Shown: positions 30,702 through 40,539 of the stretch, piece after piece
How the letters are laid out: each line of letters opens with the position of its first letter
Numbering within the stretch: position 1 is the first letter of the stretch
DNA from: Pollutimonas bauzanensis
GTDB lineage: Bacteria; Pseudomonadota; Gammaproteobacteria; Burkholderiales; Burkholderiaceae_B
DNA length: 64,000 nt
NCBI RefSeq assembly: GCF_900129885.1
Contig: NZ_FQXE01000013.1
Span: 62,001 to 126,000, forward strand
Reading direction: 5' to 3'
The notes under the pieces: model-generated
Databases searched by the model: none
Seen by the model: the letters and a program-made list of their open reading frames with translations, nothing else
Told to the model about the DNA's origin: nothing
Made by a program: the position numbers and the translations under genes

Positions 30702-31955
30702 ATGCAGGAAAACAACCCCCTGGTCCACTGGATGGGCGACAACTGGATAAGCAACAACATGCCCGATGCCGTATGGGCGCAAGTGGCGCTGGGCTTGCTG
30801 GTGCTGGCCGTCCTGGTCGTGGCGACAGGCTGGATCATGGCCCGGGTGCTGGCCACCGTGACGCGCCGCATGCTTTCCGCCATCGGCCATGACGACTGGT
30901 CGCAAGCGCTTTCCCGCCGCCGCGTATTCCGCAGCCTCAGCTATGCCGTGCCCTTGCTGGTCATCATGGGCAATATCGGCGTGCTGCCGGTCGACGACAA
31001 GTATGGCGATATTCTCGCCCGGGTGTTTTTGTCGGCCGGGCTGGTGTTCTTCTTCATGGCCGTCAACGGCGCCCTGTCCGCCTGGCAGGACATCTACGCG
31101 GTCACCACGCGCGCCCAGACGCGCTCGATCAAGGGCTACCTGGAACTGAGCAAGATCATATTCTGGGCGCTGTGCGTGATCCTGATCATCTCGATACTGG
31201 TCAACCGCTCGCCGCTTCTGATGCTCTCCGGCCTGGGCGCGCTGTCGGCGGTGCTGCTGCTGGTGTTCAAGGACACCTTGCTGTCGCTGGTGGCCAGCAC
31301 GCAAATGACCAGCAATGACATGCTGCGCATCGGCGACTGGATCGAAATGCCGCAGGCGGGCGCCGATGGTTTCGTGATCGATATGGCCTTGCACACGGTC
31401 AAGGTGCAGAATTGGGACAAGACGGTCACCACCATTCCCACCTACAAGCTGTTCTCGGAAAGCTACCGCAACTGGCGCTATATGTTCGAGTCGGGCGGGC
31501 GGCGCATCAAGCGCACGCTGCGCATCGACGCCAGCACGGTGCGCTTCCTGCGCGAGGACGAGGTCATCGCCCTGCGGCGTTTTGCGCTGCTCAGGGACTA
31601 CCTCGATGAGAAGCATGACGAACTTCAGGAAAGCTACCGCGCCCTGGGCGCCATGGCCGACCAGGAAGTGAACCGGCGGCGCCTGACCAACCTGGGTACG
31701 TTCCGGGCCTATGGCCTGGCCTACCTGCGCCAGCAGCCTGAGCTGCGCCAGGACATGATGATGCTGGTGCGCATGATGGAGCCCGAGTCGCAGGGCATCC
31801 CGATCGAGGTCTACTGTTTCGCCAACAACACCGCCTGGGTCGAGTATGAGCGCATCCAGGGGAATATTTTTGATCATCTGGTGGCCATCCTGCCAGAGAT
31901 GTCGCTGCGGCTGTATCAGGCGCCCGCGGGCAGCGACTTCGCCAACATGCGATAA
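30702..31955 (+). CDS. ybdG: MscS-family mechanosensitive channel (YbdG-like)
   Basis: A 417-residue inner-membrane protein. About five transmembrane segments are followed by the pore-lining helix region [23 protein letters not shown] and the MscS beta domain ([28 protein letters not shown], then [17 protein letters not shown]). The roughly 150-residue C-terminal extension and the wording of the beta domain match E. coli YbdG, a miniconductance channel for mild osmotic stress. The gene lies just upstream of glnB on the same strand; the 26-base gap suggests co-transcription is possible. Confidence 0.93.
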   Translation: MQENNPLVHWMGDNWISNNMPDAVWAQVALGLLVLAVLVVATGWIMARVLATVTRRMLSAIGHDDWSQALSRRRVFRSLSYAVPLLVIMGNIGVLPVDDKYGDILARVFLSAGLVFFFMAVNGALSAWQDIYAVTTRAQTRSIKGYLELSKIIFWALCVILIISILVNRSPLLMLSGLGALSAVLLLVFKDTLLSLVASTQMTSNDMLRIGDWIEMPQAGADGFVIDMALHTVKVQNWDKTVTTIPTYKLFSESYRNWRYMFESGGRRIKRTLRIDASTVRFLREDEVIALRRFALLRDYLDEKHDELQESYRALGAMADQEVNRRRLTNLGTFRAYGLAYLRQQPELRQDMMMLVRMMEPESQGIPIEVYCFANNTAWVEYERIQGNIFDHLVAILPEMSLRLYQAPAGSDFANMR

Positions 31956-31969
31956 TTTTTTCTTTATAG

Positions 31970-32320
<351 letters not shown>

Positions 32321-32324
32321 GCAT

Positions 32325-32348
32325 GGGCGCCGGCATCGGCGTCCTTTC
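32325..32348 (+). terminator. Likely intrinsic terminator after glnB
   Basis: GGGCGCCG (32325-32332) pairs with CGGCGTCC (32337-32344), with one G-T pair, around a GCAT loop, then TTTC. The stem starts four bases after the glnB stop. The T-tract is short, so termination may be partial. Confidence 0.5.
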
Positions 32349-32404
32349 ACTATTGCAGTTTTAATGCGCGCTGGCCGGCATGCGGGCAGCGCCGAGGTAT
32401 GGCC

Positions 32405-34030
32405 ATGAAGCCGTTCAACTGGGATAATCCGTATCGCACCGAGCGCACTCCGCTTTTTGCGCGCAATGTGGTGTCGACATCGCATCCTTTGGCAGCCCAG
32501 GCGGGGCTGCGCATGCTGCTGAAAGGCGGCAACGCGGTGGACGCGGCCATTGCCGCGGCCGCCACCATCATCCTGGTGGAGCCGGTGTCCTGCGGCCTGG
32601 GCGGCGATTGCTTTGCCATCCTGTGGGACGGCAAGCAGCTGCAGGGGCTGAATTCGTCCGGCGTGGCGCCCGCCGCCTGGAATGTGGAATATTTCAAGCG
32701 CAAGTACGGGGTCGATGCGCGGGGGCTGGCGGCGATGCCCATGCGCGGCTGGGATGCGGTCACCGTTCCCGGCATGGTGGCCGGGTGGGCCGCCATGCAC
32801 GAACGCTACGGCAAGCTGCCTTTCGAGACCTTGTTCGAGCCGGCTATCGAAATCGCCGAGCGGGGCTATGCCGTGTCGCCCATGGTGCACCGAAAATGGG
32901 TCGCGGCGGCCGACGAGCTCAAGGACCAGCCTGGTTTCGCGCAGGCCTTCATGCCCGAGGGCCGCGCGCCGTATATTGGCGAGTTGTTTTCGCTGCCCGA
33001 CGCTGCCCGCACCCTCAAGCTTATTGCGCAAAGCAAGGGACGCGAGTTCTACGAGGGCGAGCTGGCCGGCAAAATAGCGGCGTTCAGCAAAAGCTGCGGC
33101 GCGGCCATGACCCTGGACGATCTGCGCGGCTACAAGCCCGAATGGGTCACGCCGATTGCCAAAGACTACCGCGGCTATACCCTGCACGAAATTCCGCCCA
33201 ACGGGCAGGGCATCGCCGCGCTCATGGCGCTGGGCATCCTGCAGAATTTCGACGTGGCGGACCTGGCCGTGGACAGCCTGGAGTCGCAGCATCTGCAGAT
33301 CGAGGCCATGAAACTGGCCTTCGCCGATTTGTACCGCTACGCGTCCGACTCCCGCAGCATGGAAGTCAGCCCCGAACAGATGCTGGACGATGCCTACCTG
33401 GCCGGCCGGGCGCGGCTGATCGATCGCGACCGCGCCACCCAGTTCGGTCCTGGCCGCCCCGCGTCAGGCGGCACCATCTACCTGACGGCGGCCGATGAAA
33501 GCGGCATGATGGTATCGTTCATCCAGTCCAACTACATGGGCTTTGGCTCCGGCGTCGTGGTGCCGGGCACGGGAATCAGCCTGCAGAACCGCGGCTATGG
33601 CTTCTCCATGGACCCGCTGTCGCCCAATGTGGTCGAAGGCGGCAAGCGGCCCTTCCACACGATTATTCCAGGATTCCTCGCGCGCGACGGCATCCCGGTC
33701 ATGAGCTTCGGCGTGATGGGCGGCGACATGCAGCCCCAGGGGCACCTGCAGACCGTGGTGCGCATGCTGGATTACGATCAGCAGCCCCAGGCGGCATGCT
33801 GCGCTCCGCGCTGGAAGGTGAACCGGGACTTCACGCTCGATCTGGAAACCGGCATCAGCGAGCAGGTGGCGCAGGGCCTGCAGGACAAAGGGCATGTGCT
33901 CAAAGCCGTGCACGATCCTTACATGGATTTCGGCGCCGGGCAGTTCATTTGCCGTTTGTCCGACGACCCGAACCGCGGCTATGTGGCGGCCAGCGACAGC
34001 CGCCGGGACGGCCAGGCGGTCGGCTTCTAG
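32405..34030 (+). CDS. ggt: Gamma-glutamyltransferase family protein without signal peptide
   Basis: A 541-residue Ntn-hydrolase. The autocleavage/nucleophile threonine is in SGGTIYLTAAD at the large/small subunit junction. Other family blocks are GGNAVDAAIAAA at the N terminus, CGLGGDCFAILWD, IPPNGQGIAALMAL and SFIQSNYMGFGSG. No signal peptide precedes them, so unlike E. coli Ggt it should be cytoplasmic, resembling the YwrD-type branch. The start is set at 32405, with GAGG at 32394-32397 well spaced, rather than 32399. Glutathione, cephalosporin acylase or other gamma-glutamyl substrates are all possible. Confidence 0.9.
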   Translation: MKPFNWDNPYRTERTPLFARNVVSTSHPLAAQAGLRMLLKGGNAVDAAIAAAATIILVEPVSCGLGGDCFAILWDGKQLQGLNSSGVAPAAWNVEYFKRKYGVDARGLAAMPMRGWDAVTVPGMVAGWAAMHERYGKLPFETLFEPAIEIAERGYAVSPMVHRKWVAAADELKDQPGFAQAFMPEGRAPYIGELFSLPDAARTLKLIAQSKGREFYEGELAGKIAAFSKSCGAAMTLDDLRGYKPEWVTPIAKDYRGYTLHEIPPNGQGIAALMALGILQNFDVADLAVDSLESQHLQIEAMKLAFADLYRYASDSRSMEVSPEQMLDDAYLAGRARLIDRDRATQFGPGRPASGGTIYLTAADESGMMVSFIQSNYMGFGSGVVVPGTGISLQNRGYGFSMDPLSPNVVEGGKRPFHTIIPGFLARDGIPVMSFGVMGGDMQPQGHLQTVVRMLDYDQQPQAACCAPRWKVNRDFTLDLETGISEQVAQGLQDKGHVLKAVHDPYMDFGAGQFICRLSDDPNRGYVAASDSRRDGQAVGF

Positions 34031-34058
34031 GCCATCCGCTCATCGAAAAGGTTTTTTT

Positions 34059-34595
34059 ATGGCATTGCGTGCCACGATTTCCAAGCTTGAACTGCACGTG
34101 GCCGATATGGTGCGCGGCTACTACGATAGCCATACCCTTACCGTGGCGCGCCACCCGTCCGAGACGCAAGAGCGCATGATGCTGCGGGTGCTGGCCTTCG
34201 CTTTGTATGCCAGCGAGGGGATGGCCTTTACCCGCGGGCTCAGCACCACGGAGGAACCTTCCTTGTGGGAAAAGGACTTGACCGGCACTATCCTGACCTG
34301 GATAGAGCTCGGCCATCCGGACGAAAGGCGCATGCTGCAGGCCAGCGGCAAGTCGCAGAAGGTGGTGGTGCTCTGCTATGGCGGGCATGCCAGCCAGGTG
34401 TGGTGGCAGGGCGCCCAGGCGGGCGTGGCCCGGGCGCAGAACCTCGTCGTGCTGGCCGTGCATCCCGCCCAGGTGCAGGCCCTGGCGCGTTTTGCGCAAC
34501 GCAATATGACCTTGCATGTCACGATAGAAGAGGGAACGGCGCTGGTTTCGTCGGCCGACGATAGCGTTGCGGTCGATATTGCGGTGTGGCGCTGA
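34059..34595 (+). CDS. yaeQ: YaeQ family protein
   Basis: A 178-residue YaeQ protein. The opening MALRATISKLELHVADMVRG and the blocks LWEKDLTGTILTWIELGHPDERR and ASGKSQKVVVLCYG are diagnostic. The family has a PD-(D/E)XK nuclease-like fold, but nuclease activity has not been established. In E. coli, overexpression suppresses an rfaH-linked haemolysin phenotype. The start at 34059 follows the family alignment; the open frame upstream overlaps the ggt gene without support. Confidence 0.93.
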   Translation: MALRATISKLELHVADMVRGYYDSHTLTVARHPSETQERMMLRVLAFALYASEGMAFTRGLSTTEEPSLWEKDLTGTILTWIELGHPDERRMLQASGKSQKVVVLCYGGHASQVWWQGAQAGVARAQNLVVLAVHPAQVQALARFAQRNMTLHVTIEEGTALVSSADDSVAVDIAVWR

Positions 34596-34649
34596 TTCAT
34601 CCCATAGCCCGGCAAGCCGGCATCGCCCGGGAATGGTATGATGCCCGCC

Positions 34650-35270
34650 CTACAGCTCTTTCAAGCGCAGGCCCCGGTCATAAGCCGATTTGGCCGCCAG
34701 GGGCCAGAACTCCGGCAAGAAGCATTCCGCGACCAGCAAGGGCTGGCCGTGGCGCCAGAACACCGAGCAGCGCGCCAGTAGGCAGCGCGCGGGCGGGCAC
34801 TGTCTGCCCAGCAGGCGCTGCGCCGACCGGTACAAGGGGTGCTGGTCGCTCAGGCGGCAGGCAAAGAAATCCGACCGTGTGATTTGCGGATTATGATAGA
34901 GCATATCGGCTAGCGGTCGGGTGCGCAGGCGCCGCATGCCTTGCCATAAGCCATGGGATGCCGTCAAGGGCGTAAAGCTGCGGGCGAATACGCTGCCTGT
35001 TCCGTTGATGGACATGACGATTTCGCGCAGCCAGACCGGTGAGCGCGGCTTGCGCTTGAGCATCCATGCTTCGGCCGGGTGCAGGCCCTGGGCATGTTCG
35101 CTCACGACGCGCAGTTGCACGTCGCCGAGGCGGCGCAGTCCTGCGGTCAGGGCGCCGGGCCGAAACAGCCAATACTTTTGTTGCTGGCTCAATGAAGGTA
35201 AGGGCGACGCCAGCCAGTCGCTGTAATAGGGCGGGAAGAGTTCCATAAACCACATTATCGCCAAAGTCAT
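34650..35270 (-). CDS. ubiC: Chorismate--pyruvate lyase UbiC
   Basis: About 206 residues. It removes pyruvate from chorismate to give 4-hydroxybenzoate, the first committed step of ubiquinone synthesis. The family positions are visible: [22 protein letters not shown] (the active-site Arg region), an LLGR-type helix, and [12 protein letters not shown] with the catalytic Glu. Similarity to E. coli UbiC is low but the block order is right. ATG starts at 35270, 35255 and 35246 are all possible. It diverges from the RluF-like gene, with 12 bases between the outermost starts. Confidence 0.85.
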   Translation of the reverse strand: MTLAIMWFMELFPPYYSDWLASPLPSLSQQQKYWLFRPGALTAGLRRLGDVQLRVVSEHAQGLHPAEAWMLKRKPRSPVWLREIVMSINGTGSVFARSFTPLTASHGLWQGMRRLRTRPLADMLYHNPQITRSDFFACRLSDQHPLYRSAQRLLGRQCPPARCLLARCSVFWRHGQPLLVAECFLPEFWPLAAKSAYDRGLRLKEL

Positions 35271-35282
35271 AAAATACCGCTC

Positions 35283-36017
35283 ATGGAAAAAATACGAATT
35301 TCAAAATTGATGGCCGAGCAAGGCCTGTGTTCGCGCCGCGAGGCCGATGCCTATATCGAGCGCGGCTGGGTCAAGGTGGACGGCGCGGTGGTTTCGGAAC
35401 TGGGCAGCAAGGCCTGGCCGGGCCAGAAGATCACCCTGGACAAGCAGGCCCAGCGCCGCCAGACCTCGCGGGTGACCATTTTGCTGAACAAGCCGGTGGG
35501 CTATGTGTCGGGGCAGGCGGAGCAGGGCTATCGCCCGGCGGTGTCGCTGATCACGGCCGGGTCGCAGTATCGCGCGGACAAGTCGTCTTTGCGGTTCGAG
35601 CCCGGCCATTTGCGTGGGCTGGCGCCGGCGGGCCGGCTGGATATCGACTCGCAGGGCTTGCTGGTACTGACCCAGGATGGGCGGGTTGCGCGGCAGCTGA
35701 TAGGCGAGGATTCGGACGTCGAGAAAGAATACCTGGTCCGGGTGCAGGGCAAGCTCGGCGTCAATGGGCTGAAGTTGCTGAATCATGGGCTCATGCTGGA
35801 TGGCCAGCTATTGCGGCCCGCGCATGTGGCCTGGCAGAACGAGGATCAGTTGCGGTTTATTTTGCAGGAAGGCAAGAAACGGCAGATTCGGCGTATGTGC
35901 GAGCAGGTGGGGCTGAAAGTCATCGGGCTGAAGCGGGTGCGCATGGGGCGTATCGTTCTGGGGGATTTGCCGCCGGGGCAATGGCGCTATTTGAAAGAGG
36001 CGGAGCGGTTTCTGTAG
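35283..36017 (+). CDS. rluF: RsuA-family 23S rRNA pseudouridine synthase (RluF-like)
   Basis: A 244-residue synthase. An N-terminal S4 RNA-binding domain ([28 protein letters not shown]) is followed by the catalytic domain, with Asp in [14 protein letters not shown] and the C-terminal [18 protein letters not shown]. The closest E. coli match by eye is RluF (U2604), with [11 protein letters not shown]; RluB/RluE cannot be fully excluded. It isomerises a 23S rRNA uridine to pseudouridine. It converges on rlmJ, another 23S rRNA modification gene, after 22 bases. Confidence 0.88.
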   Translation: MEKIRISKLMAEQGLCSRREADAYIERGWVKVDGAVVSELGSKAWPGQKITLDKQAQRRQTSRVTILLNKPVGYVSGQAEQGYRPAVSLITAGSQYRADKSSLRFEPGHLRGLAPAGRLDIDSQGLLVLTQDGRVARQLIGEDSDVEKEYLVRVQGKLGVNGLKLLNHGLMLDGQLLRPAHVAWQNEDQLRFILQEGKKRQIRRMCEQVGLKVIGLKRVRMGRIVLGDLPPGQWRYLKEAERFL

Positions 36018-36039
36018 ATTCCGCGCCTATCGTTGCGCA

Positions 36040-36894
36040 TCAAACGCTGTGCTGGTCCAGTGTGAAGCCGGCCCGGTCGTCTATCGCGAGCTTGTCGCGC
36101 AGCCAGGGCAGGGTGCCGGCCAGTTCGGCGTGCAGGGTCCAGGGCGGGTTCAGGATGAACATGCCGCTGCCGTGCAGGCCGAAACCGTCCTCGCTGGGCT
36201 TGCGCACGGTCAGGCTGGCATGCACCCATGGCGTCTTCAGGCGTTCCAGCGAGCGCGCCAGTTCCTGGGCTTCGCGCCGCTGCACCAGGGGATACCATAA
36301 GGCAAAACAGCCGGTGGCGAATCGTTTCAGGCCTTCGTTGATGGCCAGCAGCGCCTTGCGGTAGTCCTGCTTGTCTTCGTACGAAGGGTCTATGATCACC
36401 ACCCCGCGGCGCGACGGCGGCGGCAGTTGCGCCTTCAGGCCTTCGAAGCCGTCGGCCTCGTAGATAGTGGTCTGGCGCAGGGCGGCGCGGCCTTGTTGCG
36501 CCAGATTATGCTTGAGCACTTCGGCTTCCGAGGGGTGCATTTCGAACAGGCGCAGGCGGTCGCGCTCGCGCAGGGCGCGCAGGGCCAGCCAGGGCGAGCC
36601 CGGATAGAAGTTGGCGACGCCGTCGGGGTTGAAGAAGCGCACTTCCTCCAGGTACCTTTCCATCATCGGCGGCATGTCCTGCGCCTGCAGGACGCGATCC
36701 AGTCCGTCGACGAATTCGCCGTTGGTCAGAGCCCATTCGCTGCGCAGATCATAGAGCCCCGCGCCGGCATGGGTATCGATGACCGAATACGGGGTGTCTT
36801 TGCGATTGAGGTAATCCAGAATGTGGATGAAGATGGCGTGCTTGAGCACGTCGGCGTGGTTGCCGGCGTGGAAAGCGTGTCGGTAGCTGAACAA
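36040..36894 (-). CDS. rlmJ: 23S rRNA (adenine(2030)-N6)-methyltransferase RlmJ
   Basis: A 284-residue RlmJ (YhiR) methyltransferase. The start MFSYRHAFHAGNHADVLKH, the SAM-site region YSVIDTHAGAGLYDL, and the catalytic IIDPSYEDKQDY (the N6-adenine DPPY-type motif in its DPSY form) are characteristic. It methylates A2030 of free 23S rRNA with SAM. The ugpQ gene lies just upstream on the same strand, 17 bases away, so the two may be co-transcribed. Confidence 0.96.
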   Translation of the reverse strand: MFSYRHAFHAGNHADVLKHAIFIHILDYLNRKDTPYSVIDTHAGAGLYDLRSEWALTNGEFVDGLDRVLQAQDMPPMMERYLEEVRFFNPDGVANFYPGSPWLALRALRERDRLRLFEMHPSEAEVLKHNLAQQGRAALRQTTIYEADGFEGLKAQLPPPSRRGVVIIDPSYEDKQDYRKALLAINEGLKRFATGCFALWYPLVQRREAQELARSLERLKTPWVHASLTVRKPSEDGFGLHGSGMFILNPPWTLHAELAGTLPWLRDKLAIDDRAGFTLDQHSV

Positions 36895-36911
36895 GAATGA
36901 TTCCTTTGGGT

Positions 36912-37667
36912 CTAGATGAAATAGGCCGGTGAAATGGTCTGGATCTCATCGGTGACGATGGCGTTGCAGCCCCAGTCCAGCAGTTCCTGCGCCCGCGCCG
37001 GCTCGTTCACCGTCCAGACGGCCAGGGTATGGCCGGCGTCGAGCACCGCCCGCGCCAGGGGCAGCGTGGTGTATTTATGGTTCAGGTTCAGGCCCACGCA
37101 GCCCAGGCGCCGCAAGCGGCTGGGCCAGTCGCCGGGCACTTCGCGTTCGATAAGCAGCGCGCGCGGGAGTTCAGGGGCCGCCTGCATGGCCGCCTCGAGC
37201 GCGATTTCCGAGAAGGACGACAGCAGGGGCGGGACATCGGCGCCGGCCCAAAGTTCGCGGGCCAGGCGGGCCACCTGCCTGCCGGTCTCCGCCTCGGCGC
37301 CGGCGCTGGGCTTGATCTCGATATTGCTGCGTATGCCGTTGGCCAGGGTGTAGGCGGCGATGGACTGCAGGGTCGGGATGGGTTCGCCCGCGTAATCCCG
37401 GGAATGCCAGGCGCCGAAATCGAGCAAGGCCAGCTCCTTGAAGGTTTTGCCGGCGGCGTCGCCGGCGCCGCTGGAGGTGCGGTCGACCGCGTCGTCGTGC
37501 AGCAGCACGGCCACGCCGTCCTGGCTGAGCTTGACGTCATACTCCATCATGGTGAAGCCGTGCCGGGCGCCCAGGCGCATAGCCGCCAGGGTGTTCTCGG
37601 GAGCCTGGCGGCCTGCGCCGCGATGAGCTATCAGTTTCGGGTAGGGCCAGGTCGGGGTGTCGGGCAT
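36912..37667 (-). CDS. ugpQ: Glycerophosphodiester phosphodiesterase, cytoplasmic UgpQ type
   Basis: A 251-residue GDPD enzyme that splits glycerophosphodiesters to glycerol-3-phosphate and an alcohol. Key residues are His in LIAHRGAGRQAPENTLAA (with Arg), the metal ligands in YDVKLSQDGVAVLLHDDAVDRT, and Glu in SNIEIKPS. There is no signal peptide, and the C-terminal VNEPARAQELLDWGCNAIVTDE is complete. The start at 37667 matches the family; the frame extends 18 codons upstream. It is divergent from ppiD and may share a transcript with rlmJ. Confidence 0.95.
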   Translation of the reverse strand: MPDTPTWPYPKLIAHRGAGRQAPENTLAAMRLGARHGFTMMEYDVKLSQDGVAVLLHDDAVDRTSSGAGDAAGKTFKELALLDFGAWHSRDYAGEPIPTLQSIAAYTLANGIRSNIEIKPSAGAEAETGRQVARLARELWAGADVPPLLSSFSEIALEAAMQAAPELPRALLIEREVPGDWPSRLRRLGCVGLNLNHKYTTLPLARAVLDAGHTLAVWTVNEPARAQELLDWGCNAIVTDEIQTISPAYFI

Positions 37668-37757
37668 CGTGGGTATCCGGTTATTCCAGCGGCAGAAACA
37701 ATGCTGGCATTTTATCGCCACTTGCCCACATTACCCTGCGAGCTCGCGCAAAGGTGG

Positions 37758-37766
37758 TGGTAAACT
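37758..37766 (+). promoter_or_regulatory. Candidate extended -10 promoter upstream of ppiD
   Basis: TGG directly followed by TAAACT (37761-37766) matches the TGn extended -10 pattern; no good -35 box is seen. Transcription would start near 37773. The transcript would meet an intrinsic terminator at 37809-37830 before reaching ppiD. Confidence 0.35.
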
Positions 37767-37808
37767 GCATAAAAATTTTAGTGTTCTACTGGGGTTTTTC
37801 GTAATCAT

Positions 37809-37830
37809 GGCGATCTCGGTCGCCTTTTTT
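37809..37830 (+). terminator. Intrinsic terminator or attenuator 50 bases before ppiD
   Basis: GGCGA (37809-37813) pairs with TCGCC (37820-37824), and a further T-G pair can close a CTCG loop. Six T follow at once. No gene on the plus strand ends upstream of it: the neighbour is ugpQ on the other strand. It therefore acts either on a short leader RNA of ppiD or is left over from a lost upstream gene. Confidence 0.65.
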
Positions 37831-37880
37831 GATGTAACCGTCGCGCACGATCTTATGGGCTGCGTGTCAGTGGGTGATTA

Positions 37881-39848
37881 ATGTTCGATTTTATACGTAC
37901 GCATCAACGCTTGATGCAACTGGTTCTGTTGGTGCTGATCCTGCCGTCCTTCGTGTTGATTGGCGTCAGCGGCTATACCAACTACGTGTCGGGCGATCAT
38001 GAGCTTGTCAAGGTAGGGAGCTCCTCCATCACCCAGCAAGAATTCGACCAGGCGCGCCGCAACCAGCTCGAGCAGTTGCAGCAGAACAGCCAGGGGGGCT
38101 TCGATCCGGCCGTGCTCGACAACGAGCCGGCGCGCCGCGCCCTGCTCGAATCGCTGATCGATCGCCGCGTGATGGCCACCACCGCGACCAAGGAACGATT
38201 CAGCGTTTCCGATACGGCCCTGCGCCAGGCGATCGCTTCGATGCCGCAACTGCAGGTCAATGGGCAGTTCTCGCCCGAGCGCTATAACCAGGTGCTGGCT
38301 TCGGCGGGCCTGACTACGCGCGACTTCGAACAAAGCCAGCGCGCCGAGCTGGCGCTGGACCGCGTGCTGGGCCCGGTCGCGCTTACCGCCAGTGTTCCCG
38401 CATCGGTGGTAAGCAAGCTGGAGCACGTGCTGACCGAAGAGCGGACCATACGGCTGGTGGCGTATCCGGCCAGCGATTACGAAAAAGACCTCATGGTCAG
38501 CGACGCCGATGTCGCGGCCTGGTACGAAAAGAACAAGCAAAGCCTCGAGCTTCCCGAACAGGTCAGCGCGCAGTATCTGTTGCTCAACGAGGCGGCGGCG
38601 ATGGAAAACCTGCCCGCCGCGAAACTCGAGGATCTGCAGAAGTATTACGAGCAGAACAAGGCCCGCTATGTGCAGCCGGCCCGCGTCAATGTCAGCCATA
38701 TCCAGGTCAATGTTCCGGTAGGCGCGACCGACGACCAGCGCGCCGCGGCCAAGGCCAAGGCGGAGGAAATCGCCAAGAAGGTCCGCGCCGACAAGTCCGC
38801 CTTCGCCGCCATTGCGCGCGCCGAATCGCAGGACGCCGGCACGGCCAAGGACGGCGGCAAGCTGGGCTGGATCACCAAGGGCTCCTGGCCCGCCGGCCTG
38901 GAAGAGGCCGTGTTCGCGCTGGGCAAGGGCGATGTTTCGGACGTGGTCGACGGGCCCGGCGGCTACCATATTTTCCAGGCGGACGATGTCCAGGCCGAGA
39001 AGGGCGAATCCTTCGAGGAAGCCAAAGCCAAGATCGAAGTCGAGGTGCGCCGCCAGCTTGGCGCGGAACGCTACGCCGACATGGCCACGCGTCTTACCAG
39101 CCTGGTGTATGACAATCCCGCCAGCCTGCAGCCCGCCGCCGACGCGCTGGGCGTGAAAGTCAAATCGGCCGCCGGCATTGCCCGCGATCGCCTCCTGCCG
39201 TCCGACGAAGTCGGGGCCAATGCGGCCTCCGCCGGCGAAGACGCTTCCATCCTGGATGACGCGCGCGTTCGCCGCGCCCTGTTCACCCCGCAGGCGCTGA
39301 ACGAAAAGCAGAATTCGGGCGTCATCGAAATCTCGCCCGACACCATGGTGGTCGTGCGGGTCGAGGCGGTCGCGCCGGCCCATGTTCCGGAGCTCGATAA
39401 AGTCAAGGGCCACATACTTGAGCAACTGAAGACCGCAGGCGCGCTGGCCGCCTCCGAGAAAGCCGGGCAAGAGGCGCTTGCCTCATTCCGCAAGGCTCAG
39501 GATAAAACCCAGGTCCCTGAAAAATTCGGCACGCCGCTTACCGTCAGCCGCATCAACCCTCAGGGCCTGGGCAAGCCGGTGCTTGACGCGGCATTCGCGG
39601 CTCCGGGCAAGGCTTTGCCCGAATATGCCGGCGTCAAAGGGCCGCAGGGCTTTGTCATCGTGCGCATCGAAGAGGCCAAGGCGGGCAAGGCCGATGATCC
39701 CATGCTCGCCGCATTGCCGGTGGAACTGAGCCAGGCATGGGGGCGCGCCGAACAGCAGGCGGTGCTCAAATCCATGCGCGTCCAGGCCAAGGTCAAGGTG
39801 CTGCCGGAAGCCCAGAAGGCGCTGGCCGGCGAAACCGCGCAGAATTAG
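37881..39848 (+). CDS. ppiD: Periplasmic folding chaperone PpiD (SurA_N / parvulin)
   Basis: A 655-residue inner-membrane-anchored periplasmic chaperone. The cytoplasmic start MFDFIRTHQRLMQ is followed by a transmembrane segment (about 13-34), a SurA_N-like domain (about 40-230), and a parvulin domain (about 265-365, with VNVSHIQVNV, GGKLGWITKGSWPAGLEEAVF and GYHIFQADDV). A long C-terminal helical/beta region completes it. It helps newly exported proteins leave the Sec translocon. In many proteobacteria it follows clpX-lon-hupB; here its upstream neighbour is ugpQ on the opposite strand. Confidence 0.95.
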   Translation: MFDFIRTHQRLMQLVLLVLILPSFVLIGVSGYTNYVSGDHELVKVGSSSITQQEFDQARRNQLEQLQQNSQGGFDPAVLDNEPARRALLESLIDRRVMATTATKERFSVSDTALRQAIASMPQLQVNGQFSPERYNQVLASAGLTTRDFEQSQRAELALDRVLGPVALTASVPASVVSKLEHVLTEERTIRLVAYPASDYEKDLMVSDADVAAWYEKNKQSLELPEQVSAQYLLLNEAAAMENLPAAKLEDLQKYYEQNKARYVQPARVNVSHIQVNVPVGATDDQRAAAKAKAEEIAKKVRADKSAFAAIARAESQDAGTAKDGGKLGWITKGSWPAGLEEAVFALGKGDVSDVVDGPGGYHIFQADDVQAEKGESFEEAKAKIEVEVRRQLGAERYADMATRLTSLVYDNPASLQPAADALGVKVKSAAGIARDRLLPSDEVGANAASAGEDASILDDARVRRALFTPQALNEKQNSGVIEISPDTMVVVRVEAVAPAHVPELDKVKGHILEQLKTAGALAASEKAGQEALASFRKAQDKTQVPEKFGTPLTVSRINPQGLGKPVLDAAFAAPGKALPEYAGVKGPQGFVIVRIEEAKAGKADDPMLAALPVELSQAWGRAEQQAVLKSMRVQAKVKVLPEAQKALAGETAQN

Positions 39849-39900
39849 GCCAATTAGGCCGGGCGGCGGCGTTGGCCGCAAAGCCCGCGCCGGCCGTGCC

Positions 39901-40539
39901 TTACTGGGGCCTGAGCATGGGCTGCAGCTTTTCCCAGACGTTCTCGGCCAGGGTCGCCTGGGCCTGTTCGTTGGGATGCATGCCGTCGGCCTGGAACATG
40001 CGCTTGTCGGCGGCGATGCCCTCGAACAGGAAGGGCACCAGGGCGGCCTTGTATTCCTGGGCCGTCGCGGCGAAAAGCTGCTGGAATTGTTCAGTATATT
40101 GGCGCCCGTAGTTGGGCGGTATGCGCATGCCCAGCAACAGCACGCTGGCCCGGGATTGCTGCGACATGGCCACCATTTTCGACAGATTGTCCTGCGTCAT
40201 CTTCAGCGACAACCCCCGCAAGGCGTCATTGCTGCCGAGTTCCAGGATCACGATTTCCGGCCGGTAGCGCGCCAGCGCGGCAGGCAGGCGGCTCAGCCCG
40301 CCGCTGGTGGTGTCGCCGCTGATGCTGGAGTTGTGTATCTGGTATCCTGTTTTCTCTTGGGCCAGGCGGCGGCCTAGCAGGGCAACCCAGCCGGAATCGC
40401 GCTGCAAGCCATACTCCGCCGACAGGCTGTCGCCGATCACCAGTATTGCCGGGCCGGGGCCAGGGGCCGCATTCGCGGCCATGCTCGACAAGGGCAGGCA
40501 GCAAAGTGCCGCAACTATAAGACGCCAGCGTATCCACAT
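39901..40539 (-). CDS. tesA: Arylesterase / lysophospholipase TesA (SGNH hydrolase)
   Basis: A 212-residue exported esterase. A signal peptide (about 1-24, SSMAANA) precedes the SGNH domain: block I LVIGDSLSAEYGL (Ser), block II Gly in SISGDTTSGGL, block III ELGSNDALRG, and block V DGMHPN (Asp/His). It resembles E. coli TesA, which acts as thioesterase, protease I and lysophospholipase L1 in the periplasm. Its start codon overlaps the start codon of ybbA on the other strand (CATG at 40537-40540). Confidence 0.95.
   Translation of the reverse strand: MWIRWRLIVAALCCLPLSSMAANAAPGPGPAILVIGDSLSAEYGLQRDSGWVALLGRRLAQEKTGYQIHNSSISGDTTSGGLSRLPAALARYRPEIVILELGSNDALRGLSLKMTQDNLSKMVAMSQQSRASVLLLGMRIPPNYGRQYTEQFQQLFAATAQEYKAALVPFLFEGIAADKRMFQADGMHPNEQAQATLAENVWEKLQPMLRPQ

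Noticed and set aside
37657-37881. 74-codon plus-strand ORF ending at the ppiD start, with a hydrophobic stretch
   Set aside because: It starts inside ugpQ on the other strand, crosses an intrinsic terminator, and has no ribosome binding site.
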